Origin: Ixodes scapularis
Taxonomy: Eukaryota > Arthropoda > Arachnida > Ixodida > Ixodidae
Reading direction: 5' to 3'
Assembly (NCBI RefSeq): GCF_016920785.2
Contig: NW_024609835.1
Span: 86,586,243-86,650,242 of the forward strand
Length of the DNA stretch: 64,000 bases
The translations under genes and the position numbers were made by a program. Positions 42,939 through 55,131 of this stretch are shown here, piece by piece. Within the stretch, counting starts at the first letter, position 1. Every line of letters starts with the position of its first letter. The notes beneath the pieces were generated by a model. The model was not told the origin of the DNA and made no database searches. It worked only from the letters and a program-made list of their open reading frames with translations.

Positions 42939-45354
42939 GCTCTGAATTTGCGAAATGTAGACCTTACGTCGACGTCTCACAAGCAAGAAGCTTCTTGAAA
43001 CTTCGCACATTGCGTGTGCGACTGAGACAGGTGTAATTGCGCTGTCTTTATAAGGCAAGCGCTGTTTCAAAGCTGCAGTGTACAGAAAGACTACACGTCG
43101 ATCCACGAGGTAGTGCGCGCTTTGAGGAGCTTTGAGGGATTCGCGGGATATACATAACGGCGCATGTGCGGTGAAAAGCCGCCTCGTGTCGTCGCGCCTG
43201 TCGCGTCTGCTGCAAGAGCGACGGTTGCTTCTCCCACAACACTTGGAGTCAAAACTTTGAGAAACAGTATATTATCCGCACAGTTTTTCTAGGCTCCCGC
43301 CTGCCAGTTGAGGGAGGAGAGGCCGCACGGAGCAGCGGACTGCAGCAAGCAATGACGATCCGGTTTCAGGTCCGCGCTTGGCTCCGACGACGTCAACCTG
43401 ACCCAATGCCTTAACGACCGGGGAACGGCCAGAGCGACGCGTCTCGCTAATGGGCCCTCCGGTCCGTCCGCGCGCTCAATCGAACGATGCCTAATCAGAG
43501 CTGCAGGAAATCCGCGTTTGAGGCGACGACGACGGTCCGCGGTGTCACTCCTTGGGGACGACGCGCGCATCTGCCTGTGCGAGTTTAGCCTCGTCAGTAG
43601 CCTCGGGAGCTCTTGTGCCCTTCGGAGGTATGCGGTACGTGCGGTGGTCATAAAGGGGTTACCCCGTATTTGCGTCCGAAGTAAGACGTTCCGTTTTCGA
43701 CGAATGACCCGCGCTGTCTGATAGGAAATTGCGCGTTTACAGCGGGAGGTTAGTACGGCCCAGTGGGCGTCTGGCTCGCTGAAAATGAGAAATTTAGCCC
43801 GTGCAGTGCTACTGCTAGCTATATGCTGGACTCTACAACGTGCATCACGCTGCAGTCATACGGGACCGCACACCGGTGCGATGCTCATCCATATATAGAA
43901 ACGGGCAGTGGATTGAATCTGTCTGATAGAGGGAATTTAGAAAACGAACGAGGTCATCCAGCACCTTGTTGGCTGTGTGCTTTTTTGGTTGCGTAACAAA
44001 TGGAAAGAGATGCGGTGCTAATCAGTGTAACACCCTCGGACATACCTATGTCCCACCCACCTGACGACTGGGTTCTTACGGAAACTTTCCAGTCGCTCGA
44101 CAATTGGCCGCTGTAACTTGCCCTGCAAGCCAACACTGCCGGGTTGACCAGATTAGATTGGGCGAGAATTTAAACTAAATGTTGTGAGGTTACTTTTGAA
44201 ACCTTCTAGAACGTTAACGGCGCTGGCTTTAAGTAAATTACGAGGTGCTCCGCCATTTTATTAGGCGCGATGCGTCATCTTTAATGGGAGACGAGCTTTG
44301 CCTCTCGAACGGCGTGGCGGTACTAAGAGCAAACTATACCGACGTTAACGAGCGGTAATTAGTAGCCCGTTTCAATAAAGATGGCGATTCATTAGGTGTA
44401 CGCCCATGCGACTAACGACGCCTCGGCGGCACCGGGAACGATACGGCGCGAGGTGGCAACGCCGTTTGGAGCAAAAAATGTGGCTTCTCCAGCTAGCTGG
44501 GGCGCGGAACCCAAATCGTTGTACAGTGGCATACATCCACATGACTTCGTATACGTGCCTGCGTGATCGCGCACGCGCGAGCGGGCTTCGTTTATTCTTT
44601 AGGGCGGACGCTTCTAAGTATACGGTTCATGTTTAATTAACCTGTCCCTTCCGTTATCGCCACCTGGCGTGATGGCCGCCGAAGTTTTGGGGAGGGGCTT
44701 TCCCGTCACGCAACATTTCGCGGGAACAGGGTCAAGCGCTCAATTGTCGGAACACGCGATGGCGGCCACTGAAACATTGCCGCGGTTTCGGAGAACCCGG
44801 ATAAATAATGTCTACGGGCTGTCACTCGCTGCGCATTCGAAGAAGCGATGTTACGAAAAGGAAAACGAGAAATGGGCAGCGCAATTACTATCAGTACTCG
44901 CGCAACCACACACCTATAACTAGACAAAACAAGCGACGTGCGAGTGAAGTGGCGCCCATTTCTTGGTGTTGGGTAGAAAATGGAAATAAGGATGACTTTG
45001 CGCGACCCAACCTCATTTAATTCCGAGAAAACACATCGAAGGCCTTCCAGAGTTGAAGAGTTCTGCGAAACATTTTCTGGGGTGATCGTCTGAAACACAA
45101 TTAATTAAAGTTTTTTTTTTTGTTGGTACGAACAGTGTGTTGTGACATATCCCATCACTGCTATCGATGCGAATCTGCAGTTATCTATCATGTAAGCAGA
45201 GTAGACAGCTGCTTAAGGCGGCAGAAGTTTGGGGTGGCCGCCGCCAATTAATTGGTTATCTTTAAATCTAGTTGCGAATTTAGCTGCTTTGGGAACTATA
45301 GCTCCAAATCTAGCTGCTTTCAAAATTTTTTTAAAAACTAGTTGCTTAGCTAGT
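42939..45354. other. No gene recognised
   Basis: CpG-rich at 43100-43750. Contains gggccctccggt (43451), which also occurs in the 26.7-kb palindrome. No element ends or coding motifs supported. A T10 run lies at 45112. Confidence 0.3.
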
Positions 45355-45480
45355 CCCCCCCCTTCCCCCCTCCCCCCCTCCCCCCTCCCCCCCTCCCCCC
45401 CCCCCCCCCCCCCCCCCGAAACTCCCCGTGGTCAGTGACCATGGAGCGGGGGTCGAAGGGAGGGGGGGGGGGGGGGGGGG
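45355..45480. repeat. C-rich tract facing a G-rich tract
   Basis: 45355-45417 is almost pure C (broken by single Ts). After 44 bases that contain the palindrome ggtcagtgacc comes a G19 run (45462-45480). The tracts are complementary, so the locus can form a long hairpin or other non-B DNA. Just upstream, nearly repeated ctagttgc / ctagctgctt words occur (45270-45350). Confidence 0.8.
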
Positions 45481-48400
45481 AAGCGGCACTGTTAGGGGCT
45501 GTCTAAGACGGAAAAATGCCAAGTCCGCCTCTGTGTAAACCACACACCTTTCTGCGGCTCCGCCGCCCTCTAGAGCCAATATAAGTACGTGTATTCTAAG
45601 TGAAATGAATAAATACGATCAGTATTAGACAGTGGTCCCAACACGAGACCGAAATTGAGAAACGTGAAAGCAAAATACATCAGGGCTACGAGGTTTGTTA
45701 TTATTAATAAGGCTCGTCGATGAACTGAGGCAAAATTATTGATAGAACAAATCCGCTTTTGCATCTCTCTTTCTCACTCGTTTATGCCCCTAACGTGCAT
45801 TAATTTTTGGGCCCCGAAACACACCCGAACCTGCGCTTTAATCAAACAGACGGGAGGGCAGTGCAGCTCGTGTTTTCGCGCGAAAATCAGCGAGACAGTG
45901 CCGAAAGAAATGACCATTAGAACGCGGGTATAGTACTACACCTGTGAGCGAGCTCTCCAGGATTGCGGAAGGGCCTTCTTTAGGTAAGCGAACTATACGG
46001 CGAGCAAGTGTACGACGACGACGTTATTGGTTGGGGTCGGGAGTAAGCACAAGCAGGTAAACTCATATGGCAAAAAAAAAAAAAAAAAAAGAACGCGCGA
46101 GGTGCACAAGGAGCGGGCGAACTTGCACCGCGGTATGCTTTCATAAATGGACATCTGGCACCCTTGAGAAGCCGGCGTGCAAAGGCAAAGCGTTCGAGTT
46201 GGTTCGAGTCTCAATTTGCCAAGAGAAGTGGACATTATAGACGCTTGCAGGCAGCTGTGCATGGGCGCCGCCATAACCTATCTTCCGTTTTCGTTTCCTC
46301 TTATTCCGATCGCTTCACTTCATCATTACCGCAGCAGGACAGGTTATTGACACTTTCGGTGCTACTGCGTCCTCCTTCCCAGCATAGGCCTTTGGGGAGG
46401 CCCGTCAACGCCCGCTTCAGTGACTCGGCAACTCGGTAAGACATGAGAAGGTCGGCGTCTCTAGAATTCGGGAGACATGTAGCCGTGCCGGAAGGGTGAA
46501 GCATAGAGATTGTATTAAGTGCGTCATTTGACAGCAGCACACTGCGATATTACAGTTCCAGCTATTTAAGCCATGAAATATACATAACAGGTTATTTTTG
46601 GTTGCTCTAGACAATTTTTTTAAGGTACAGTGACAGCCTCTTTCCCCTTTTTAAAGGTACAGAGTCTCTTTCCCTTTTCATTCCGCTAACACTAATGCAA
46701 CAAATTCAATGATCAGTCTCTCCCTTCTTCGTCCACAATAATACCGTAGCTGCAGTTCTCAGTATTCTCCCATTCCATGATATATGCATATATATTTTTT
46801 GTTGCTTTTGCTGTGTGCGGGAAACAAGTTATGGTTTTAGGTAACAACTCAGTTATTAAAGCACTACACATTTTTTGTAGCTTTTTTTTTTCTGCTGCGA
46901 AGCTGGGTATTTGCCGAGAAATACAAAGACGTCTAACAGAAACCAGATGAGCGTCGTAATGCAGAGGGGGGTTCTTTTTTCGAAAAACTTTTGATTTAAG
47001 GCGTTTTTTAGTTTCATTTGTTAAACAAAAAAAAGTAATGTCCCATAGGCCTTGTTCACTTTCGTAATACATACCTTAGATGGTATACAACTTCAACACT
47101 ATTTTGTGACCTACGACGTCCACACGGGGAAGAGTGAGAGTTGACCTCAAAAACCCAATTCTCCAGCGGCAGGAACAAATAAAAACTTCAGTCACAAATA
47201 CACGCTTTTTGTGTTGTTCGGCGCTCGTAGATAAGGTTTAAGTAAAACAATATCGGCAAGCATAAATACTTTGTGACTGTCCCGTGGTTTTATTGACCAA
47301 AAATCACCGGCGACAAAACGAAGTAAATTGTTTTGGTTGCTAACACTAAACGTTTTCCACAGTATGGCATATACGAAAACGTGTTCTCAGGTAGGGAAGT
47401 GAAGAATCCCAAATGTAAAACAAATTTTCATTCGATTTTGACGTGTCTACGAGCCGTGCCATGTTTGTTGTTTGCTTCCCTAGTGAGACGAGGCCCTCAC
47501 AAACCTGAGACATCCTAGTTTTGACAACTTACGTGCGCAGTACTTCGTGTCACGGCCCTTCGACTTCCCTCCGAAACTTGTACAGCCGAAGCTGCTCAGC
47601 TCGACGAACAGAAGAAGCAGCATTTTCTTCAAGGTGGTTACGGCTGTTTCTGCGGCTCGATCCCGAGCTGTCCTAAGGGCCCCCGCCTCCCCGTCAAGCT
47701 GCCAGCATAAATTACACCTTCACCGGTGGAGAAACAAACTAATAAAACCCGCGTACCGTTGTGAAACGTAAAATGTACCGCCAGCAACAAAGTTGCAGGC
47801 ACCCGCCTATCCATCGCCCGTACAGCCACATCACGCTATACCCCGTCGTGGGTTCTAAAGATCGGAGGAACTGCCTGGAAAGACGGGGTAAAGCTACAGG
47901 GAGAAAAGAAACAGAAAAAAAGCAAGCAATCGAGGTAAACGTACTCTCGCAATTTTTGCTTCGTAACCTAGTAAATAAGCCTGCGGTGGCCCTTCCCTGT
48001 CCCTAAAAACGAATAGGGGAAGAAAAAGAAAAGAAGACGTACGGCATAAAACGATTGCTGGTCCTTAGTTTGGTTTCTTAGTTTTTCTACCGCCTCCCTC
48101 CTTCCTGTTCAAGTACGAGAGCTAAAACAACCGGGTGTACGTAAAAAAAAAAAAAAAACTTTAGACACGGTACAAGAAATAATGGCTACCAGTTCCATGA
48201 ACTGTTTTCGTAAAGTTTGTAGTAAAATCTAGACGTACAAAAGCGGCGTAATTTACCGCTACGCGCGAGGAGGGAGCGTCGCAGAGGCGAGAGGCGCACG
48301 CGCACGCGCAAACACACCAGGCGCATGAAGTGAAAAAGGGAAGGGGAAAGAAAGAGGATGCAGTGTCAGCCTTAGCTTTGGCCTACCCCGTTTTTATACG

Positions 48401-48797
48401 GACGCTTAGTTGGGTGGTCGTCTTTGCGATAGAGAGTTTTAGTAGATCGTCTCTGCGCTCTTACAACGGTACTCGATAAAGAACTGGTGAAGAAATTATG
48501 AAAAAAAGGAAAGGGGTTAAAAACGCTCGCTTGGGTTGTAGCGATGTCGATTTCAAAGATATATGCAACGTATACGACTGATGAAGACTGGTGATACCTT
48601 AAACTGCCCAACTAGATAGAATAGAAAAACTAGAGAGAAGTTCCAGCGTGTGATGTAAATTATGTCTGTCAAGTCTGGAGAAAAAAGAACAACAAATATT
48701 TCGTGTTTATAAGGTTGCTCGAAAGTTGTTTATAACGAAAGCTTTCCAAATCCAAACTGCAATCAGCCAAGTGAAGGCAATTCAACAGCACCGGATA
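45481..48797. other. No gene recognised
   Basis: An A20 run at 46071-46090, T-rich words and scattered AATAAA hexamers. Frames are short or overlap on both strands. No domain recognised. Confidence 0.3.
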
Positions 48798-49412
48798 TCA
48801 CCGATAATCCCGATACAACGAAACGATATTCCTGCAAAATAACGTTCGCTCGAAACGCTCGATAGATACACGCATGCGCGTGAACCCGGCGCAATACAAT
48901 AGCATCGATATCGGAATGTAAGAACGACCCGCTAAACGTCCGTAACACGTGACCGCACTTAGCTTCGTTACATTCAAGTGCACAAAACAACCAAATTCGA
49001 TGCTGCGATGTTGCTCTTTGAGCCCTCCTCTGATAAGCGTCCACCGGGCGCCGTCTTCCATATTAAGGGACGGACGTCCAATAACTTTGTCGCAAACGTG
49101 ACAGTCACTATAATATGGTGGCCGACGAACGGAATTGAAAAGGCAAATAAGGTTAGCCCGGATCTTCTTTTTGATCATGTTATCTTTTAATAGTCTACAA
49201 TTCGTACGATTGTCGTGATAGAATTTGCGCACGTGTAGTAGAAAACATAGACAATGGAGAATGTTTTCATCTATCCCGCACGGTAGGGACGCCACGAACG
49301 GCAGAGTCTTGACAGGCTTAATCGGTGCGCAGGTTTGATGATACGGACTCAGCTTGTGTAGCGGGTAGTGCACCACGGGTGCCTGATGGGAGCCGTAACC
49401 GTGACCACACAC
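48798..49412 (-). CDS. Long unsupported ORF, hypothetical
   Basis: One of the longest uninterrupted frames in the window (204 codons from a GTG). The start region is Cys/His/Pro-rich (GHGYGSHQAPVVHYP). Codon choice lacks the GC3 bias of the Tc1-derived gene and no family is recognised. The overlapping plus strand is also open for 70 codons. Chance openness is the simpler reading. Confidence 0.12.
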   Translation of the reverse strand: MCGHGYGSHQAPVVHYPLHKLSPYHQTCAPIKPVKTLPFVASLPCGIDENILHCLCFLLHVRKFYHDNRTNCRLLKDNMIKKKIRANLICLFNSVRRPPYYSDCHVCDKVIGRPSLNMEDGARWTLIRGGLKEQHRSIEFGCFVHLNVTKLSAVTCYGRLAGRSYIPISMLLYCAGFTRMRVSIERFERTLFCRNIVSLYRDYR

Positions 49413-51904
49413 GCGTCATTAAAACACAATCATCTCGGTACAGCCAGGATCACGAGCCTACTTGGCAGGCCAGCAGCATCCGACGCTGTGACCAGTCGGA
49501 AGGACAACACCTTTACGTCAACGGGATGAAACAGATGCAAATGTGCATATTTCGTGATCGTATATGGATGCGATAAATCGTAATACGGTGATAGAAACTT
49601 TTCACAGAGGTGTCTCTAGGTGATGTATATCTATCGTGCTCAAACATCCCAAACGTAGGCTTCAGAAAAAAAAGCAAGAAGTTTGTGAACATTTCTTTTT
49701 TTAACGCACATGAAGGAAAAAAAAAAGTAAAAACCGTCTGAATAACGGTGCTCCACCCATATAGTTCCACAAACATTCGGATCTGATGGATCTGCTTTCA
49801 AATGTTCATCTCAAAAACGTTTTCACGTTTTTTTTTTTGTTTTTTTTTTATTACGTTGTGCCATCTGGGATAAGCAGCGCCAACCAGACGGTTTTTACCA
49901 TTTTGCTCCCTGTGCATTAAAACAAACAACAAATGTTAGGCGTCATTTTTTTTCTAAAACGTTTACATAAAATTTGGGTATGATAAGTGAACTACCTAAA
50001 GACATCTTTGTGAAAACTTTAATTGCAATCCGTTCATTGGACTATTTAGGCGACTTTTGTCTACGCTTGCATAACGCTCGGAAACCCTTTGTATATAGTT
50101 TGTAGCGCCACAATATCTAGCATTGGAAACTTTTCAACAAAGATTGGGGAAGGAAACGAACAGGCAGGCCTTATAGCCGAACGAAAGGGACGTTACTGCG
50201 ATCACTTGGAAGGCGTACATTTGCGCTATATGGACCAATCGGATTACTTAAAACAACCGACCCAAAAATAAATACTATAACACGCCAAAACAAACTGACG
50301 TGTAGAAACGTGGAAACGAACGTAACCGATATTACGGAAATTTATTTCCTTGCCGAGCCCTTCCCTTGTATTTCACTGTTTTTTTGAAAAAACACGAGAG
50401 ACGAAAGTAAACCTGGGAAACTAAGCAATTTATTTTCTTCAAAAACAAATTAAGGGCAAGAAGAAAAGAGCAGCCTAAAGAAAGAGAGGTCCGCATTCCG
50501 CGCCACATCTGCAGTGGTGGTTTTGCTCGTTCGGTTCAAGGAAGCCAAAACGATTTTTGATAGAAGTTAGAAAAGAAGAAAAAAAAAAAAGAGGAAAAAA
50601 GTAACACATTACACAAATAAAACAAAAAAAGGAAAAAAAGGACAAAGGGGGCCCAAATGAAACGTCGGAATGAGTTTGGGTAGGGCGTGGCGTTCCCGCG
50701 AACGAGATTTGGGGTTTCGAAATCGAAGCATGGCCGGGTTGCAGGCTACGTTCGGAATCAAATGCAGCGTCGTCGGATTCCGATATCAAAGCAATTGGAG
50801 GTGCGCCGCTTCCACCTCAACGTCTATAGATAAAAAATAAATAACGTATGAAAGAACATAAACAAACAAACTAGATGGCTGCTAGCTCGGGTCTTTTAAT
50901 TCGTTTTCTTGACCACGCACGAACCTGATGGAATAGCTACAGACGAGAAAACAAAAACACGGAACTGCGTTTTGTCCCTCGTACGTGTACGTGTGATGTA
51001 AATACATGTACAGGGCGCTCTCTACATATCTGAGCGGCTGTGTTTACGAGTCGCAGAGCAAATAAGAGATCGCCGTACGCGTTGACATGTGTAGCGAAGC
51101 TTAATCGACAAGCGTGGAATTTTCCGCGCAGAAACACCATTGTTGCTCCTCCTGATAACGCATCGGTTGCGCCTATACTACTATCACTAGGGAGTTTTCG
51201 TAGACCGCGTTTCCCCCTCCGCTAAGCCCTCCGCAACGAAGAAGCCGCTACTCGCCCATGGCCTTGACTGTAGAGTTACGGGTATCGTAGCGGGTTGCGG
51301 AAAGCGTTGCGGGACGGCGAAAACCATCTGCGAAAACTCCCTAACGCTTATGAAATGCTTCAGTAACATTATAGTTCTTCCCAAGCCCACAACTTTTGAA
51401 AGCAGTCGAAAGGGGCAACAACATAGATATAATGTGTGAAAAAAAAAGGAAAAAAAGAGAGGCACATTGAACTCTTAAGGCGGAACCGACATGGCAGAGA
51501 GGAAATGTTCCAAGACGCGGGAAATAACACGTGTAATGCTGCTTCGGCAATAAATAAAGAAAAAAAAAGGGAATCCCTTAATCTTTACATACATATGCAA
51601 CACACCTGGTGCAGCGGATGTAGTATACTGTAGTAGTAACACCCTGCCGCCTCGTCCCGACCGTGGTGCAGGTAAAACACGTGTAATACGGAGGGTGGCA
51701 TGAATAATGTGCCGGCGCGTTTGCATTTTTCTCGTCCAGCTTTTCTTTTATGAGCCCCGTATACATGAGCCGCGGGATCGTATATTTTGAGACGCGAGTC
51801 GTATTTCGATCACGTCGTACTCCGGCTATCCGGTCTAGACTTCACACCCATGCAAAAGTCGCGAGGCTGAATCACTACATCTACGCGAAGCAATCCGCCG
51901 CCGA
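49413..51904. other. No gene recognised
   Basis: Many A- and T-rich runs (49829-49850, 50577-50640). No motif, repeat unit or element end that I could support. Confidence 0.3.
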
Positions 51905-52060
51905 TATGACAGTGCGGTGGGAGCTACAACACACTCGCCGGACCAATTAACCGCCTTGTTTTCATCACGTGACCCTGCTCTCTGCGCGTAGGTATGGGCA
52001 ACGTGTCGAGATGCAGATGTATGATGCATTACCAGCTTAGGGGGGCGAATGGGGTATAGC
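51905..52060. repeat. Second copy of the 13.05-kb repeat modules
   Basis: 51905-51957 is the inverted form of the tggtccggcgagtg and gtagctcccaccgc block seen at 13046-13093. The cagcttaggggg block at 52030-52050 is in the same orientation as at 13.09 kb. Confidence 0.45.
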
Positions 52061-52535
52061 GAGCTCTACGTGAAATATAAAGCGAGAGATTAAGCGCTCA
52101 CGAATCTTTCGGGATATGTTGACAGGCCGCCGTAAAATAAGGATCGCAGAGCGCGAAAGGAACGTTGTTGAGGAAGCCTTCCACGAACCATACGTTGAAA
52201 ATATAAGCAGCTTCGTTTATGAGCGGACTTCGTCTGCCGTCAAGCAATGAAGTTTTACGCGGGTTCCACGTTACCGTACCTCTCACACCATCAAAATCGT
52301 TGTTCGCAGAAGGCAGTGAATCAGTCAGGTGTCACTTATACGGCGAAATGACGTCCCTATTCACGAAGCAATGCCGATTGATCTGGAGCGGCAGTTCTGC
52401 AACAACCGTTGTCGATAAACGAATCGTTGTCAGTTCTGTTCACCAGAGCTTGCACTCAGTTTGTAGATTCTGGTGGCCTCCCATGCAGTGACAATATCGC
52501 GAAAACAAAAACCTATTGTACTTTGTTTCATCGTA

Positions 52536-52942
52536 CACTCTAAAAAAAAAGGTGTAGCTTTTACACCCCTTGTCACAAATTTGACACCCCAAAACTTCAG
52601 TTCGACGTACAGCGCAATAACTTCGAAATGACGGCAGCAACTTTTACGAGAGGCTTGATGACGGTTGGATATAACATATTCAACAGCTAAAGTACTTATC
52701 AAAGACTTCAAAAGAAAATCACTGAGGTTTTCGCAGTAGGGCCAAGAAAACCCTGATAACTTTTTTTGCATTGAGTCATACGTGCATTAGATATTTTAAT
52801 AAGTTTTACAACTCGGCTATCAAGCCGCTCGTGAAAGTTGGTACCTTCGGTTCAACCTCAGTGCGCTGTATGTCGAACTGAAGTTTTGGGGTGTCAAATA
52901 TGTGACATGGGGTGTAAAAGCTACACCTTTTTTTTTAGAGTG
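52536..52942. mobile_element. Long-arm MITE, copy 2, TA target site
   Basis: Inverted arms begin CACTCTAAAAAAAAAGGTGT and share acaccccaaaacttcag, gttcgacgtacagcgc and the ggcttgat block with the copy at 31025. The short centre (ggttttc, agggccaagaaaacc) is inverted relative to copy 1. TA flanks both ends (52534-52535, 52943-52944), as in Tc1/mariner-driven MITEs. Confidence 0.85.
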
Positions 52943-52944
52943 TA

Positions 52945-54997
52945 AGTCGCGGGAAAAAGGTTGAAGGCACAATGAACACGCATGCACGGTCCCGAAGCGT
53001 AAGGTCACGGAGCACGCTGCGATATTAAACACACGAGACGATGAACGCCATGTCGTTGCGTGCACTTTCGGTGCCGCTGTATTGGGAAAATTTGACCCCC
53101 GCGTCTGCCCTGCTTATGGAACATACGAGATAATTGATGTCCTCGAGCAAACAACAGGGTAGCGCCTTTCACTTTTGCTTTTCTATATATACATGTTACG
53201 TACGTTTAAGCGACGCGCAATTCTCTTTAAAAGGGTAAATTGCTGGGCTACTCTATTGTTGAACGATATGAATAAAATCGCCGCAAAAGGACGTCACAGT
53301 GCTCGTGTGAAATTTCCAATAAACATATAGTTGTCAGTCAGCGTCTGGTTTGTCCTGTGTGCTCCTAGTTTTGTCCCGTCCTTTTTGGCTGTTTTTCAAC
53401 GACGTCGTTTAACTCTCTTATATGTCGTTCCTATAGTCTCTCCCCCTCCCTCTCTTTCTTTATTACTCTCTTCGCGTTTATTTGACAAATGAACTGTCGT
53501 CATGATCATTCATAACAGCGGAGCTTCGTGGAATATCCACAGCACGACAACGGTCCTACCGAAATCTGGGCGCAGAAGTGCCGATCGGAGGATTATAACT
53601 GGAATATCACGCGAAAGTTGTCGCCAACGCCAGACGCGGCAGGCAAGCTGCGATTTCAATCGGCTCCGCCCACGTAGTATACGCCGTCTAGATGGCGAGT
53701 ACCTGGTTTTCGCCCCGAAGAGATTCGATCTCGTTCGCAGTAACAACTACTCGCGCGAACGTATTCCGAGGAAAGTTGCTGGGGCGTGCTGCGCGCGCCG
53801 CGCTCAATCACCGCACCTGGCACTCTTGGAAGTCGTCAATGCTGGGCTGCCACCACGATGATCCTCTGATCTGCGCGATGGATATCCTCTCCGCATGTCG
53901 ATCGGAGAGAAACGTGCGCCGCCGCACGCACGTGCGCCTTTGTGACACTCTCCCCCCCCCCCCCTTTTTTTTTTTTTAGGAAGAAGAAAAAAGTAATAAG
54001 CAGTGCTCGTGGCCAGTTGGTCGAGCGAACGATCGCCATTCAGTCCGTTTCCGAGGAAAGGGCCTAGTTTCTCCGAGGGTGCGGCCCGGGCATTCGAAAC
54101 AACGCTTCCTGGTGCCTTTGATGGCGCATGTACAACTGGCGATGCATCACAACACTTCCGCGACTGTTCGAGCGATTGATTCGCCTACCTTGAGCTCTGC
54201 AGATCTGATAGCGGTTGCTCGTTAACGGTGCCTACATAGCAGGGCCGCGCGACCTAACTATGATATTTGTGTACATGCCGGCGCCCCAAGTTTTCCTTTG
54301 TTCGATTTTGCCGGGTAAGTGTTGGTAGAACACGAATAAATTAGTTAAGTCTAAAGTCAAGCGGCGGGAAAGTTTTACCACGATATGTTTAAGCAGACAA
54401 TCTGCTCAGGAGCCTGGACCAATTCTGATCACAGTCTATCGCACTGCTCAGCTCGAGCGACAGGCCCTCCAGGCTTTCAGCCATTGTTATGTATCTGTTC
54501 TCTCTAATAAAGTAATATAAATGAAAAGAAAAATTAAGGTCGTTCTGGTCTTACAGTGCACGGATTTATTGCTAAAGTTCGGCGTTACCGCTAAATCTTT
54601 ATAAAGAAACCAAAATGCCGGTTGTTTTGAGAAGAAAAAATGGGCAAAAGTAACTATACGCAACGTTGAATGCTCAAACACGGATCAAATGTAGCGTCCA
54701 TCTCATTCAGAAGTCATACTCGAAACTTTTCCTTGAAAAAGTGGGGTCCGTTCCCGGTAGCACAGCAAAACCTATTCATCGCCATGCCTTTGCGGGCTTC
54801 ATTGACCGACACTTTTTCGTTGAACATATTTACAGGCCGCTTCTGACTTGACGTTGACGTTTGATCCCAACCGCTATGTGCTAACACTTTGACGGAGACG
54901 CAGCATTTGGTTATCCAGTTCATTTTTGTTGTAACCAAAGCAGGATTATTTTTTTTTCTTTCAAACACCCGGTACAATACAAAAGCGCAGACTTCGT
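52945..54997. other. No gene recognised
   Basis: A C/T tract at 53952-53979. Short frames only. Confidence 0.3.
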
Positions 54998-55074
54998 CAG
55001 TTACACCAAGAGCAGAAAAAAAAGGAAGGTGTGTAACGCAGCGTCTATTTTTTTTTCTGCTCTTGGTGTAACTG
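54998..55074. repeat. Perfect 26-bp hairpin
   Basis: 54998-55023 and 55048-55074 are inverted copies: CAGTTACACCAAGAGCAG plus an A/T run (8 A against 9 T). The loop is 24 bases. No mismatch in the unique 18 bp. It could be a minimal foldback MITE, a palindrome-forming insertion, or the stem of a small-RNA precursor. No target duplication is visible. Confidence 0.75.
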
Positions 55075-55106
55075 CCAAAAAAATTAGAATCGTTCGAGGA
55101 CGTAAA

Positions 55107-55131
55107 AGAGAGAGAGAGAGAGAGAGAGAGA
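55107..55131. repeat. (AG)n microsatellite
   Basis: About twelve AG units. Confidence 0.9.

Noticed and set aside
42660..43106. Tyr-Ile repeat frames
   Set aside because: They are translations of the (AT)n tract.
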